Notes: generated by a model not told the origin, from the letters alone. A DNA stretch of 18,357 nt from Planctomycetota bacterium (GCA_003644265.1 QNBX01000088.1:1-18357); one strand, 5' to 3'. Counted from the first letter of the stretch, positions 7,012 to 15,022 are shown. Program-made: numbers and translations.

Positions 7012-7374
7012 ATGGCGGCCCTGACCAATCTCGAAGGCACCCAGACCTACGTAATCCAGGCGGAGGGCGATTGGGAGATGGCCCTTGAGGCCTCCGAGTT
7101 CCCGCGTGAGGTGCTGATCTCGACGCAGTCGCTGGTGGATACGATGTTCGGCACGCTCCAGTACCGCGCTCAGACGGACGAGCCGACTGGCAACGAAGGC
7201 TACGGCCACTATGTCTCCGGCGCGCTGGTGACGGTGCTGGTGACCAACGCGTCCATGGAAGGCCGGGTAACCACGCAGCTCCCGATCTGGGTCCGCACGA
7301 CCCCTGGCGGTGGGGGCACACCTAAGGTCACGCTGACGGTGTGCCCTGCCGGCAACGGCCTCCGGAGACCGTAG
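7012..7374 (+). CDS. Phage protein of unknown function, probably head-associated
   Basis: The product has 120 residues. Alternating hydrophobic and polar residues (TYVIQAEG, GALVTVLVTNASM, TTQLPIWVRTT, PKVTLTVCPA) suggest a mostly beta fold, as in small capsid decoration or head-completion proteins, though no family is recognised. GGAGGTGA lies 4 bases before ATG 7012, one of the strongest ribosome sites here, so the protein may be made in quantity. It sits between the portal and the Bbp19-like gene, 2 bases before the start of the latter. The 12 bases TGAGGCCCTGAT just upstream of its ribosome site recur just before the major capsid gene (8841-8852). Confidence 0.65.
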   Translation: MAALTNLEGTQTYVIQAEGDWEMALEASEFPREVLISTQSLVDTMFGTLQYRAQTDEPTGNEGYGHYVSGALVTVLVTNASMEGRVTTQLPIWVRTTPGGGGTPKVTLTVCPAGNGLRRP

Positions 7375-7376
7375 CG

Positions 7377-7742
7377 GTGGAGCCGTGGCGCGAGCTTCCC
7401 ACCGGAGCAACCGAGGACGACGAGGAGCGCGCTGCGCTGCTCAAGCGGATCCGCGACCGCCAGGCCGCGCTGTCCCGCGCACGGCTGCGGCGGGTCGAGG
7501 AGGCCTACCGCGCGGCCGTGAAGACTCCAGAAGGGCGGACGCTGCTCGCCTTCCTGATCCAAGACGTGTGCCGCATCTACCACCATGCCGGCAGCGGCGA
7601 GGCGGCGCGCCAGGCCGAAGGCCGCCGCGCCGTTGGCCTCGAGATCCGCAAGACGCTGATGGACCTGGACCCACGCCTGCCCGCCACGATCGAGGCCGAG
7701 TTCGCGCTCGAGCCCGAGGCTGTTGAGGAGGGGCATGGGTAG
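7377..7742 (+). CDS. Bbp19-like phage protein
   Basis: The product has 121 residues. Residues about 36-108 fit the Bbp19-like domain, named after a protein of Bordetella phage BPP-1 and common in related podovirus head modules. The conserved features are a helix with KTPEGRTLLAFLI (49-61), Cys in VCRIY (64-68), EGRRAVGLEI (81-90) and a following LMDLDPR (94-100). The molecular role is not known to me; genes of this family usually sit between portal and scaffold, exactly as here. The start is GTG at 7377 with GGAG 9 bases upstream. The end overlaps the next gene by 8 bases. Confidence 0.72.
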   Translation: MEPWRELPTGATEDDEERAALLKRIRDRQAALSRARLRRVEEAYRAAVKTPEGRTLLAFLIQDVCRIYHHAGSGEAARQAEGRRAVGLEIRKTLMDLDPRLPATIEAEFALEPEAVEEGHG

Positions 7743-7977
7743 CAAGCGCTCCTCCTCCCCGAAGCCAGAAGACGCCGCCGCGCCCGAGGGGGAGACGTTG
7801 TGCAAGCGCGTGGCGCCCAACTTCACGCGACGCGAGGCGCAAGCCTGGACGCAGCTCGCGCGAGACCTCGGCTTCGCGGCCGATGCCCAGCTCGCGCGTG
7901 TGGTCCTGCTCGAGTTCATGGCGAATCGCCAGCTGCAGGAGCGCAAGGCCGCCCGCCGCGTGGCCGCACGCCGCTAG
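7735..7977 (+). CDS. Small phage protein of unknown function
   Basis: The product has 80 residues: a charged, disordered N-terminus (1-22), a predicted helical core (FTRREAQAWTQLARDL and AQLARVVLLEFMA) and a strongly basic end (RKAARRVAARR in part). No family is recognised; nucleic-acid binding is possible from the basic tail. ATG at 7735 has GAGGAGGGG one base upstream and overlaps the preceding stop by 8 bases. The second 30-bp repeat starts 4 bases after its stop. Confidence 0.6.
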   Translation: MGSKRSSSPKPEDAAAPEGETLCKRVAPNFTRREAQAWTQLARDLGFAADAQLARVVLLEFMANRQLQERKAARRVAARR

Positions 7978-7980
7978 GGG

Positions 7981-8010
7981 CTTGAATCGCTGGAGAGTCC
8001 TGTCCTGCTC
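7981..8010 (+). promoter_or_regulatory. 30-bp intergenic repeat, copy 2 (candidate phage promoter or RNA signal)
   Basis: CTTGAATC, four variable bases, then GAGAGTCCTGTCCTGCTC, as at 4908-4937. It ends 20 bases before the scaffold start, directly ahead of the scaffold-major capsid pair, the genes whose products are needed in largest amount. T7 also has phage promoters ahead of its scaffold and capsid genes; the analogy is positional only. Confidence 0.5.
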
Positions 8011-8030
8011 CGGGTCATGGAGCGCGAGCG

Positions 8031-8819
8031 ATGACAGAGACGCAAACCGTTGACCCGCTGGCGGCCCCGCCCGCCACGCCGAGCACGCCGGCCACGCCGG
8101 GGCCCGCTCCGGTCGATCCGAATACTGTGTTGCCCCCTCCGGGCGGTGAGGGGGTTCGCGCCACTCCGCAGCCCCCGGGAGGGCAGCCTTCGGCGTCTTC
8201 GATGTGGGACGCTGCCGGCCAGCCCGAAACTGCCCCCACCGCCCCTGCCACCCCTGCTGCGCCTGCTGCGCCTGCTGCGCCCGCCGATCCAGCGGCGGCC
8301 GCAGCGGTGCCGGCTGACGGTGCGGTCGACTACGCCAGCATCGCCGCGCCGGAGGGCCACACCTTCACGGACGCCGAGCTCGGCGGGCTGCGCGACTTCG
8401 CCGGCGAGCTGGGCCTCTCGGGCGAGCAGGCTCAGACCTTCATCGCCCGCGAGTCCGCGATCGAGCAGCGCGCAGCCGAGTTCGCGGAGACCGAACGCGC
8501 CGAGCGCGTGGCGGGCTGGGAGGCCGAGCTCTGGCGCGACCCCGATGTCGGTGGTGACAACATGGGCCGCTCGGTCCGAGCGGCGCGTCAGTTCATCACG
8601 TCGCACTTCGGTGCCGAGTTCGCCGACAAGCTGCACGCATCGGGCGCGCTCTACAACCCGAGCGTGTTCAAGCCCTTTGCCAAGCTCGGCGGCGAGAGCG
8701 TCGAGCCCACCGGAGCCGCGCGCGCGACGCCCACCCCCGCGGCCCCGGCCAAGCCGATGACGGACCGCGAGCAGTGGAAACTCCACTACGGCGACACGCC
8801 GTACCCCAACGACCTGTAG
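8031..8819 (+). CDS. Scaffold / capsid assembly protein
   Basis: Guides capsid proteins into a procapsid and is then lost. The product has 262 residues. The first 100 or so are low-complexity Pro/Ala/Thr, including three PAA units (75-83). A helical core follows: FTDAELGGLRDFAGELGLS (112-130), a long amphipathic helix (132-166) and WEAELWRDPDVGGDNM (163-178), a signature of podovirus scaffold proteins, in which a Trp-containing stretch precedes a D/N-P-x-hGG segment. The C-terminus is short and charged. It lies immediately before the major capsid gene, as expected. GGAG at 8019-8022 serves ATG 8031, and the second 30-bp repeat lies just upstream. Confidence 0.85.
   Translation: MTETQTVDPLAAPPATPSTPATPGPAPVDPNTVLPPPGGEGVRATPQPPGGQPSASSMWDAAGQPETAPTAPATPAAPAAPAAPADPAAAAAVPADGAVDYASIAAPEGHTFTDAELGGLRDFAGELGLSGEQAQTFIARESAIEQRAAEFAETERAERVAGWEAELWRDPDVGGDNMGRSVRAARQFITSHFGAEFADKLHASGALYNPSVFKPFAKLGGESVEPTGAARATPTPAAPAKPMTDREQWKLHYGDTPYPNDL
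8253..8279 (+). repeat. Three tandem 9-bp units in the scaffold gene
   Basis: CCTGCTGCG occurs three times in a row, in frame, giving PAA-PAA-PAA in the disordered region of the scaffold protein. Copy-number change would be in frame and probably tolerated. Confidence 0.9.
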
Positions 8820-8852
8820 GCGCATCCACCCCTTCACGTATGAGGCCCTGAT

Positions 8853-9857
8853 ATGACGCTCCACGGTGGCGCGCACAACTTCTACGACGTCCTGAGCCGC
8901 CAGGGCGCAGACGGCAAGCTGCTCAAGCCCGTCGAGCTCGCGGCCCAGAGCTACCCGGTCATCCACGACGCCATGGTCGAGGAGGGCAACCTCCCGCTGG
9001 CCGAGAAGACCATCCAGCGCACGGGTCTGCCGCCCTTCGCCAAGCGCCGCGCCAACGCCGGCGTCGCGCCGACCAAGAGCACGACCGGCGTCGTGATCGA
9101 CACGATGATGGCCCTCGAGGCCAACAGCGAGATCGACGAGCTCAACCTGATCGGCATCGACAACATCACGCAGTACCGCATGGACGAGGGCAATGCGTTC
9201 TTCGAGAGCGGAGCCCAGGCCGGCGCGTACTACACCTGGTACGGCAACGAGCTCACCGCTGCGGACGAGTTCACGGGCTTCGTGCCCCGCTACGACGCCC
9301 TGGGTGACCAGGTGCTCGACGCCGGCGGCAGCTCCAACCAGTGCTCCATCTTCGTGGTGAAGTGGGATCTGACCCAGGGCTGCAAGTTCATCTACCCGCG
9401 CGGCAGCCAGGCCGGCCTGCGCCGGATCGAGGGCGGGCGCCAGCGCATCACGGATGCCGTCGGTGGCAACGCGGCCAACTACTACGCCTACTGCGAGACC
9501 TTCTCCTGGCACTTCGGCTTGTCCATCAAGCGCCCGGACGCGGTCTGCCGCATCGCCAACATCGACCAGGCCGAGGCCATCGGGATCTCGGGCGCGCAGC
9601 AGCTCACCGACTACGGCACGTTCTGCCTGTACCTGCTCGAGCAGGCGGTGGGCCGCGTCCACAACGTCGAGGGCGGCCGGACCATGATCTACATGAGCCG
9701 GACCATGCGCGAGGCGCTCTGCCGTCAGTTCGCGGCCACCACCCACCAGAACGCCTTCTCCTTCGAGCAGATCGACGGTCGGCGCGTCACCCGCTACATG
9801 GGCTTGGACGTGCGCACCGAGGACCAGCTCGTCGAGGGCGAGAGCCCCGTCGGCTGA
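8853..9857 (+). CDS. Major capsid protein, GP7-like family
   Basis: Main shell protein of the phage head. The product has 334 residues, the usual size. Family-typical stretches are EEGNLPLAEKTIQRTGLP (43-60), the Lys-Ser-Thr-Thr segment at 75-78, EFTGFVPRYDALG (139-151), AGGSSNQCSIFVVKWD (157-172) and IYPRGSQAGL (180-189). The N-terminal part would form the N-arm and E-loop region of the HK97-type fold. ATG at 8853 is preceded by ATGAGG at 8840-8845, and by the 12 bases TGAGGCCCTGAT also seen upstream of 7012. It follows the scaffold gene and precedes the cement gene, the standard order. Confidence 0.92.
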   Translation: MTLHGGAHNFYDVLSRQGADGKLLKPVELAAQSYPVIHDAMVEEGNLPLAEKTIQRTGLPPFAKRRANAGVAPTKSTTGVVIDTMMALEANSEIDELNLIGIDNITQYRMDEGNAFFESGAQAGAYYTWYGNELTAADEFTGFVPRYDALGDQVLDAGGSSNQCSIFVVKWDLTQGCKFIYPRGSQAGLRRIEGGRQRITDAVGGNAANYYAYCETFSWHFGLSIKRPDAVCRIANIDQAEAIGISGAQQLTDYGTFCLYLLEQAVGRVHNVEGGRTMIYMSRTMREALCRQFAATTHQNAFSFEQIDGRRVTRYMGLDVRTEDQLVEGESPVG

Positions 9858-9915
9858 TCGGCACCCTTCTCCGGACCCCCGCACGGCGCCACCCGCACCG
9901 CATCAAGGACCAATC

Positions 9916-10389
9916 ATGGGCATTCTCGACACGCAACTCATCTTCGACGAGGACGCGACCCGCGCCGTCCTCACCGCCACCCCGCAGCTGGCCACCAACC
10001 CCTTCAAGGTGGGCGACCTGCTGGCGGGCAACACCGGCGTGCCCATGGGCACCGGCCACAACCTGAACGGCACCATCCGGGTCACGGACTCGGTCGTCGG
10101 CGGTGCCTCGTTCATGGAGGTGCAGCTCATCTCCAGCGCCGTGGAGGCCATGACCTCGCACAACGTGCACTGGACGACCGGACCGATCGCCAGGGCCACG
10201 CTGGTGGCCGGCTACGTGCTGCCGTTCACGGTGCCGACCGGCAACGTCCCGCCGTGGCTCAACTTCGTGAGCTTCCGGTACGTCGCCAGCGGCGCCAACA
10301 TCACCGCCGGCGACTGGACCATCATCATGCACCCGCTCGGCGGACCGGCTGTGCACCCCGGCTTCGACACCGGCAAGAATTACGGATGA
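9916..10389 (+). CDS. Capsid cement protein, Bbp16 family
   Basis: Decoration protein that sits on the outside of the shell and stabilises it. The product has 157 residues. The N-terminal MGILDTQLIFDEDATRAVL matches the Bbp16-type start (short polar lead, then DxQLxFSDAQA-like). The middle, with FMEVQLISS and the ARATLVAGYVLPFTVPTG segment, leads to NFVSFRYVASG and TAGDWTIIM, which fit the beta-sandwich pattern of the family. AAGGA lies 6 bases before ATG 9916. It directly follows the major capsid gene as in BPP-1. A GC-rich hairpin begins 6 bases past its stop. Confidence 0.82.
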   Translation: MGILDTQLIFDEDATRAVLTATPQLATNPFKVGDLLAGNTGVPMGTGHNLNGTIRVTDSVVGGASFMEVQLISSAVEAMTSHNVHWTTGPIARATLVAGYVLPFTVPTGNVPPWLNFVSFRYVASGANITAGDWTIIMHPLGGPAVHPGFDTGKNYG

Positions 10390-10395
10390 TCGGCG

Positions 10396-10415
10396 AAGGG
10401 GCCGCGTGGCCCCTT
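10396..10415 (+). terminator. GC-rich hairpin after the capsid cement gene
   Basis: AAGGGGCC (10396-10403) and GGCCCCTT (10408-10415) form an 8-bp stem with a GCGT loop, 6 bases past the stop codon. Only two T residues close the stem and no longer T-run follows, so it would be a partial terminator at most. This position matches the late terminator behind the capsid gene of T7, which lowers expression of the tail genes. Confidence 0.4.
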
Positions 10416-10448
10416 GGCGCGACGCCCTGACACCGCGAGGAAACGGCC

Positions 10449-11030
10449 ATGGCCGACACCAGCGTCATCTACATGCTCAAGGCCCTGGCGGCCGACGTGC
10501 TCGGCAAGGTGGGCAACAAGCTCGGCCGTCCGGCTGGCTTCGTGCCGCTCCACCCCGTCACCGACAAGGCCACGGCCGAGGTGCTGCGCTACGCGTCGGG
10601 CGCCGTCTACCCCGGCCAGGTGTTCCGCTGGCGTCCCGTCCCGTGGAAGGGGCGCTCGGCCGCCATACGCCTGAATCGCGGCCTGCCCAACTCGCCCGCG
10701 CCGCCCGCCTGGGCGCGCCCGATCGAGGGGGAGGACGGGGATGCGGCGCGGGAGCTGTTCGCCGAGTGGTACGTGGACGGTGACCCGGACAGGGGCTACA
10801 AGACGAGCCAGGGCCGGCCGGCGCACCCGTTCGCGCCCGGCTCGGCGGCCGCGGACGAGCACAGGGCCCTGCTCGCCAGCAACAAGGCGCTCGCCAAGGA
10901 GAACGCGCTGCTCAAGGCCGCGCAGCTGCAGGTCTCCGAAGCGGTGAAGAAGACGGCCGGGCAGGGCAAGCTCAACGCCTTGAAGGCGAAGAAGAAGCCC
11001 GCCGACGAGGCCGCTGGCACGGGCGGGTAG
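10449..11030 (+). CDS. Phage protein of unknown function with C-terminal coiled coil
   Basis: The product has 193 residues. The N-terminal half has Pro/Trp-containing segments (YPGQVFRWRPVPWKGR, about 54-69). Residues about 136-170 form a probable coiled coil (LASNKALAKENALLKAAQLQ), and the tail is Lys/Ala-rich. No family is recognised. GAGGAAA lies 5 bases before ATG 10449. It sits between the cement protein and the tail adaptor, where podoviruses often carry a small head-completion or unknown virion gene. Confidence 0.65.
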   Translation: MADTSVIYMLKALAADVLGKVGNKLGRPAGFVPLHPVTDKATAEVLRYASGAVYPGQVFRWRPVPWKGRSAAIRLNRGLPNSPAPPAWARPIEGEDGDAARELFAEWYVDGDPDRGYKTSQGRPAHPFAPGSAAADEHRALLASNKALAKENALLKAAQLQVSEAVKKTAGQGKLNALKAKKKPADEAAGTGG

Positions 11031-11051
11031 TCCCCAGGGAGCTGTCATCGC

Positions 11052-11750
11052 ATGACGCGGACCGAGGTGGTCATCGCCAACATGGCGCTCCGCCGCCTGG
11101 GCCACGCCATCGACATCACCGACCCAGGGAGCGGCTTGCTCTCGGGCGTCACGCCCACGACGCCCGAGAGCAGAGCGGCCTCGTTCTGGTACGCCAAGAA
11201 GCTGGCGGAGACGCTCGAGGACTACGCCTGGTCCTTCGCGCGCAAGGTGGCCACGCTCACCCTGGAAGACTCGCTGCAGGACGCCACCGATCTGTGGGGC
11301 GCCGAGTGGGGCTACGCCTACGCCTACCCGACGGACTGCGCCCGCGCCTGGCGCTTCTCGGAGGATCAAGGCCAGTGGCAGGGGGGCGGCTGGGCCGGCT
11401 CGTCCTGGCTCCCGCTGGCGTGGCAGGGCCAGCGACGCTTCGCGTTCCAGGTGGCCGACCTGGCGGACACCAAGATCATCCTGGCCAACGTCCCGCCGAC
11501 GGAAGCTCATCTGCAATACACCCGCTCGGACGTGCCCCTGGCGTCCTTCACCGAGCTGGCCACGTCCGGCTTGGCGTGGAACTTCGCGGCTGAGCTCGCC
11601 CGCAGCTTCAACAAGGGGGGCGACGTGGTGGAAAGCGCCGTGATCGAGTACCGGCGCGCCATCGCCATGGCCCGCGCCCAGAACGCCAATGAGGATCTGA
11701 ACCGGCCGCCGCAGGATGGAACCCTCGTCCGCTCCCACCGGGGGGCCTGA
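11052..11750 (+). CDS. Tail tubular protein A / tail adaptor (T7 gp11-like)
   Basis: Ring protein that joins the portal to the tail nozzle. The product has 232 residues. Motifs of the family are ANMALRRLGH (9-18), an Arg-rich helix with FWYAKKLAETLEDYAWSFAR (45-64) and WGYAYAYPTDCARAWR (86-101), where family members read WxYAYxLPxDCLRV. The C-terminal helices (about 165-215) include a Trp-Asn-x-Ala-Ala-Glu segment. GGGAG lies 10 bases before ATG 11052. The next gene, the nozzle, starts 3 bases after its stop, the usual adaptor-nozzle pair. Confidence 0.9.
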   Translation: MTRTEVVIANMALRRLGHAIDITDPGSGLLSGVTPTTPESRAASFWYAKKLAETLEDYAWSFARKVATLTLEDSLQDATDLWGAEWGYAYAYPTDCARAWRFSEDQGQWQGGGWAGSSWLPLAWQGQRRFAFQVADLADTKIILANVPPTEAHLQYTRSDVPLASFTELATSGLAWNFAAELARSFNKGGDVVESAVIEYRRAIAMARAQNANEDLNRPPQDGTLVRSHRGA

Positions 11751-11753
11751 GCC

Positions 11754-14588
11754 GTGCCCGCCATTCCGCAACGCGGGTTCTTCGGGGGCGAGATCACGCC
11801 GGCGCTGCACGCGCGCCGAGAGCTGCCGGCGGTGGCCTCTGGCCTGGCCCTGTGTCGCAACGCGATCCCGTGCCGGACCGGCGGCCTGGTCAATCGCATG
11901 GGCACGGCCTGGCTGCGCGAGCTGGCCGGCGGCGACGCCAACACGCGCTTCGTGGGCATCCGCTTCGCGGCTGATGACGCGGTCACCCTGGCGGTGGGCC
12001 CGCGCTGGATTCGCCTGCTGCTGGACCTGGGCATCGCCCTGAGCGGCGCCGGCGCGCCCTGGGCCGACGCCACCGCTTACGACGTGGGCGCCATCGCCAG
12101 CCAGTCCGGCGGCTACTACTACTGCGCGGCCACTCACACCTCGGCGGCGGGACTCAACGAGCCCACGACGGCCGGCCAGGATGACCAACACTGGCACCCG
12201 CTGGCGCTCGAGGGCGCCTCCGCGGTGCTGGAGCTGCCGACCATCTGGCCCACCAGCGATCTGGCCGAGCTGCAGTTCTCGCCCGGAGGAGACCGGGTCA
12301 TGGTCACCCACCCGGACCACCCGCCGCACGAGATCGTGCGCTGGGGCGATGGGCGCTGGACGTGCCTGCCCGCGGCCTTCCGCCCGGCAATCACGCGCCC
12401 GCTGGCCGTCGCCCATAGCCTTGGCGGCGCGGGCACAGGCACGCTGCGATACAAGATCACGGCGCGCCAGAAGGACACCTATGCAGAGAGCGCCGCGGGG
12501 CTGCTCAACGCGAGCAAGGCGGGGACGATCGACGCGGCGGTGCTCGCTGACCCCGCCAACGACGTGGCGGTCGACTCGGTAGCGCACGGGTTCGCCACCG
12601 GCGATGTGATCGGCTTCTCCTCCGTGACGCCTTCCACGGGCGACCTGGCCAATGAGAACGCCAGCATCGCGCTGCAGGGCCGCAGCTGGACGATCACGCT
12701 CGACGCGACGACACCGCTCGACCGCTTCTCGCTCGATGATTCGGCGGGCGTGCTCACCTGGCCGGCGATCGCGCCCGCGACCTACCCTGACATCGCGGTC
12801 ACGTTCAACGCGGACGAGCTGACGGTGACAGCCGATCCCCCGACGCTCGGGGCACCGGGCTCATGGGTCTACATGATCTTCGCGACCCTGGACCCCACGG
12901 TCGACGAGTACCTGATCTACCGCTCCGACAACGAAGCGCCCTACGGTCTGATCGGCAGCTCCAAGTACCCCCTGTTCACCGACAAGGGGGCGGTGACGAA
13001 TCCGGACGAGACCTTCCAGCCGCCCTCCTTCCGGCTGCCCTTCCGGCACCGGCGCTGGCCGGTCTGCTCGACCTTCTGGAAGCAACGCCAGATCTTCGCC
13101 GGCGGGCACGACACCGCGCTACGGGTGCTGGGCAGCGGCCTGGGTGACTTCTACAACTTCCGCTCCGGCCTGCCCGTGCTGGCCTCCGACTCCTTCGACC
13201 TGACGATTCCCGAGCTCGAGGCCCACGCCATCGTCGGCATCGACAGCGTGGGCGACCTGGCCGTCCGCACCACAGGGCCGTTTGTGATCCTGAGCCCAGT
13301 GGGTGGCCTCGTCGCCCCCGGCAACATCGAGGTCACCTCCGTCACGTCCCAGGGCAGCTCCAAGGTGGCCGCGGTGCGGGCCGGGGGCTCTCTGCTCTAC
13401 GTCCACCGCCAGGGCGCGCTGGTGCTCGAGGCGCGCTTCGCGCCTGAGTCCGGTGGCCCCGCCGGCTACCTGGGCCGCAACCTCACCGACCTGGCCCCGC
13501 ACCTGTTCCACGGGCACACGATCACCAAGCTAGCCTGGGCCGAGACGCCCGAGCCCGTCGCCTTTGCGGTGCGGGACGACGGGGTGCTCCTGAGCCTCAC
13601 CTACGACCCCGAGCGCGAGCTCTGGGCCTGGGCGCGCCATGACACCGGCGGGTCGACGGATAAGGTGCTCGACGTGACTGTGATCCCCGAGGAAGGCCAG
13701 GATCTCGTCTACGTCTACGTCCAGCGCGAGGTCAACAGCTCGACGGTCTACTACGCCGAGCGCCTGGCACCCCGCACGATCGGCTTCGCGGGGGACGACC
13801 CGCACCTCTCGGGCCTGTTCCTGGACTCGGCGCTCACGTCCCAGGCGGTCGAGCACGCCGGCGGCGTGACGCAAACGCTGTCGGGGGGCTCACCCTGGAC
13901 GGCGGGCTCCAGCGCCACGATGACCAACTCCGGGGGCATCGCGGTGGCCGGTGACGTGGGCAGGCCGACGCGCCTGTTCGACGCGGCGGACGTGGCCATC
14001 CACGTCGTCATCACGGCCTACGTCGACCCCAACACGGTGACGGTCACGCTGCTGGACGACGTGCCGGTCACGCTGCAGGGGCTCGCCGACGCCTGGATGC
14101 CGCTCTATCGCTGGGTCACGGGCCTGGGTCACCTCGAGGGGCGCGACGTGCGCGTGCTGGCGAACGGCCTCCCGCTCGGTCCCTTCACCGTGGTCTCGGG
14201 GCAGATCGACCTCGGCGAGGTCACGACCTCAAGCCAGGCCTGTGACGTGGTGCTGGTGGGCCTGCCGATCGCGGTGCGCGTCCAGCTGCTCCCGCCCGAC
14301 GTGCTCGACGAGCGCTTCGGCGTGATGGGGGCCACCATGACGATCAGCAAACCGGCCCTGCTGCTCGAGCACACCCGCGGTCTGTCCGTGGGGGTCGACG
14401 AAGCCAGGCTCACGCGGCTGGTGGATGAAGACCCGGGCGCAGCGGCCACCGCACCGCTCAACGGCATGGTGGTGTGTGAGATCGACAGCCGCGAGGCCCG
14501 CTGGAGCGGGCTGATCCTGGCGCTGGACGAGCCGCTCCCGATGGCGGTCCATGCGCTCGAGTACCAGGTCGGGATTGGAGAGCGCTAG
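11754..14588 (+). CDS. Tail tubular protein B / tail nozzle (T7 gp12-like)
   Basis: Forms the nozzle of the short tail through which DNA leaves. The product has 944 residues, longer than T7 gp12. The N-terminus is characteristic: FFGGEITPALHARRELPAVA, CRNAIPCRTGGLVNRMGTAW, then a strand pair ending in WIRLLLD (about 9-91). Residues 103-148 look like an inserted carbohydrate-binding module (WADATAYDVGAI, YYYCAATHTS, final WHP), resembling chitin-binding type 3 or CBM5/12. Residues about 245-355 include AHGFATGDVIGFSSV, an FCCH-like segment seen in other nozzle proteins. The C-terminus (about 795-944) fits the family, with an immunoglobulin-like RDVRVLANGLPLGPF stretch. It starts with GTG 11754, 3 bases after the adaptor stop. 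Confidence 0.88.
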   Translation: MPAIPQRGFFGGEITPALHARRELPAVASGLALCRNAIPCRTGGLVNRMGTAWLRELAGGDANTRFVGIRFAADDAVTLAVGPRWIRLLLDLGIALSGAGAPWADATAYDVGAIASQSGGYYYCAATHTSAAGLNEPTTAGQDDQHWHPLALEGASAVLELPTIWPTSDLAELQFSPGGDRVMVTHPDHPPHEIVRWGDGRWTCLPAAFRPAITRPLAVAHSLGGAGTGTLRYKITARQKDTYAESAAGLLNASKAGTIDAAVLADPANDVAVDSVAHGFATGDVIGFSSVTPSTGDLANENASIALQGRSWTITLDATTPLDRFSLDDSAGVLTWPAIAPATYPDIAVTFNADELTVTADPPTLGAPGSWVYMIFATLDPTVDEYLIYRSDNEAPYGLIGSSKYPLFTDKGAVTNPDETFQPPSFRLPFRHRRWPVCSTFWKQRQIFAGGHDTALRVLGSGLGDFYNFRSGLPVLASDSFDLTIPELEAHAIVGIDSVGDLAVRTTGPFVILSPVGGLVAPGNIEVTSVTSQGSSKVAAVRAGGSLLYVHRQGALVLEARFAPESGGPAGYLGRNLTDLAPHLFHGHTITKLAWAETPEPVAFAVRDDGVLLSLTYDPERELWAWARHDTGGSTDKVLDVTVIPEEGQDLVYVYVQREVNSSTVYYAERLAPRTIGFAGDDPHLSGLFLDSALTSQAVEHAGGVTQTLSGGSPWTAGSSATMTNSGGIAVAGDVGRPTRLFDAADVAIHVVITAYVDPNTVTVTLLDDVPVTLQGLADAWMPLYRWVTGLGHLEGRDVRVLANGLPLGPFTVVSGQIDLGEVTTSSQACDVVLVGLPIAVRVQLLPPDVLDERFGVMGATMTISKPALLLEHTRGLSVGVDEARLTRLVDEDPGAAATAPLNGMVVCEIDSREARWSGLILALDEPLPMAVHALEYQVGIGER

Positions 14589-14590
14589 GC

Positions 14591-15019
14591 ATGGTCGGAG
14601 TCAGCGAAGAAGAAGCCGAAGCGGCCCGGATCACCAAGCTGAACCGCAGCCTGCGCGACGCCCAGCTGCTCGACGCGCTCTCGCTGGGCGCCGAGAACGT
14701 GCGGGATCTGCGCCGGCGGGCGTCCCTGGTCGTGGGGCAGCAGCTCGCCGGCCTGGCGGCCAGCGGCGCGTCGGTGGACTCGGGCTCGGCGCTCGAGGCC
14801 CAGGCGGAGAGCGCCTACATCGGCGAGCTCGACGCCCGCCGCGCCATGAACAACACCGCGCGTACGGCGTGGGGCCTGCGGATCAGCGGCAAGGTGAAGC
14901 ACCTCGAGGCCCTGCTGGCGATCAAGGCCGCCAGCAGCGGCGGGGGCGGGGGCAGCGTGAGCTCGCTCTACGGTGGCTTCAACCCGGGCCACCCGAGCAG
15001 CGGCAACCTAGTGGACTGA
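14591..15019 (+). CDS. Internal virion protein, T7 gp14-like
   Basis: Probable component of the ejection channel that crosses the outer membrane of the host during infection. The product has 142 residues. Residues 49-100 match the conserved core: GQQLAGLAASGASVDSGSAL, then a helix with YIGELDARRAMNNTARTAWG, where relatives read SGxxxxSGSxLxVLAxxAxxxELDAxxIRxNAxRxAWG. The C-terminus is Gly/Ser-rich and probably flexible. ATG 14591 follows the nozzle stop by 2 bases, and the next gene starts 3 bases past its stop. The gene order nozzle, gp14-like, gp15-like is that of T7. Confidence 0.75.
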   Translation: MVGVSEEEAEAARITKLNRSLRDAQLLDALSLGAENVRDLRRRASLVVGQQLAGLAASGASVDSGSALEAQAESAYIGELDARRAMNNTARTAWGLRISGKVKHLEALLAIKAASSGGGGGSVSSLYGGFNPGHPSSGNLVD

Positions 15020-15022
15020 CCG

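Noticed and set aside
8050..8760. Alternative plus-strand frame overlapping the scaffold gene
   Set aside because: Arg/Ser/Pro-rich off-frame reading of the scaffold sequence; the scaffold frame has the recognisable motifs.
7974..9884. 636-codon minus-strand open frame opposite scaffold and capsid genes
   Set aside because: Opposite strong virion genes, no recognisable domains, residue pattern typical of a GC-driven shadow frame.
9341..10066. Alternative plus-strand frame across capsid and cement genes
   Set aside because: It crosses two well-supported genes in the wrong frame, is Arg-rich and has no ribosome site.
10380..12587. 735-codon minus-strand open frame opposite adaptor and nozzle genes
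   Set aside because: The plus-strand genes have family motifs and ribosome sites; the minus frame has neither and is Arg/Gly/Val-rich.
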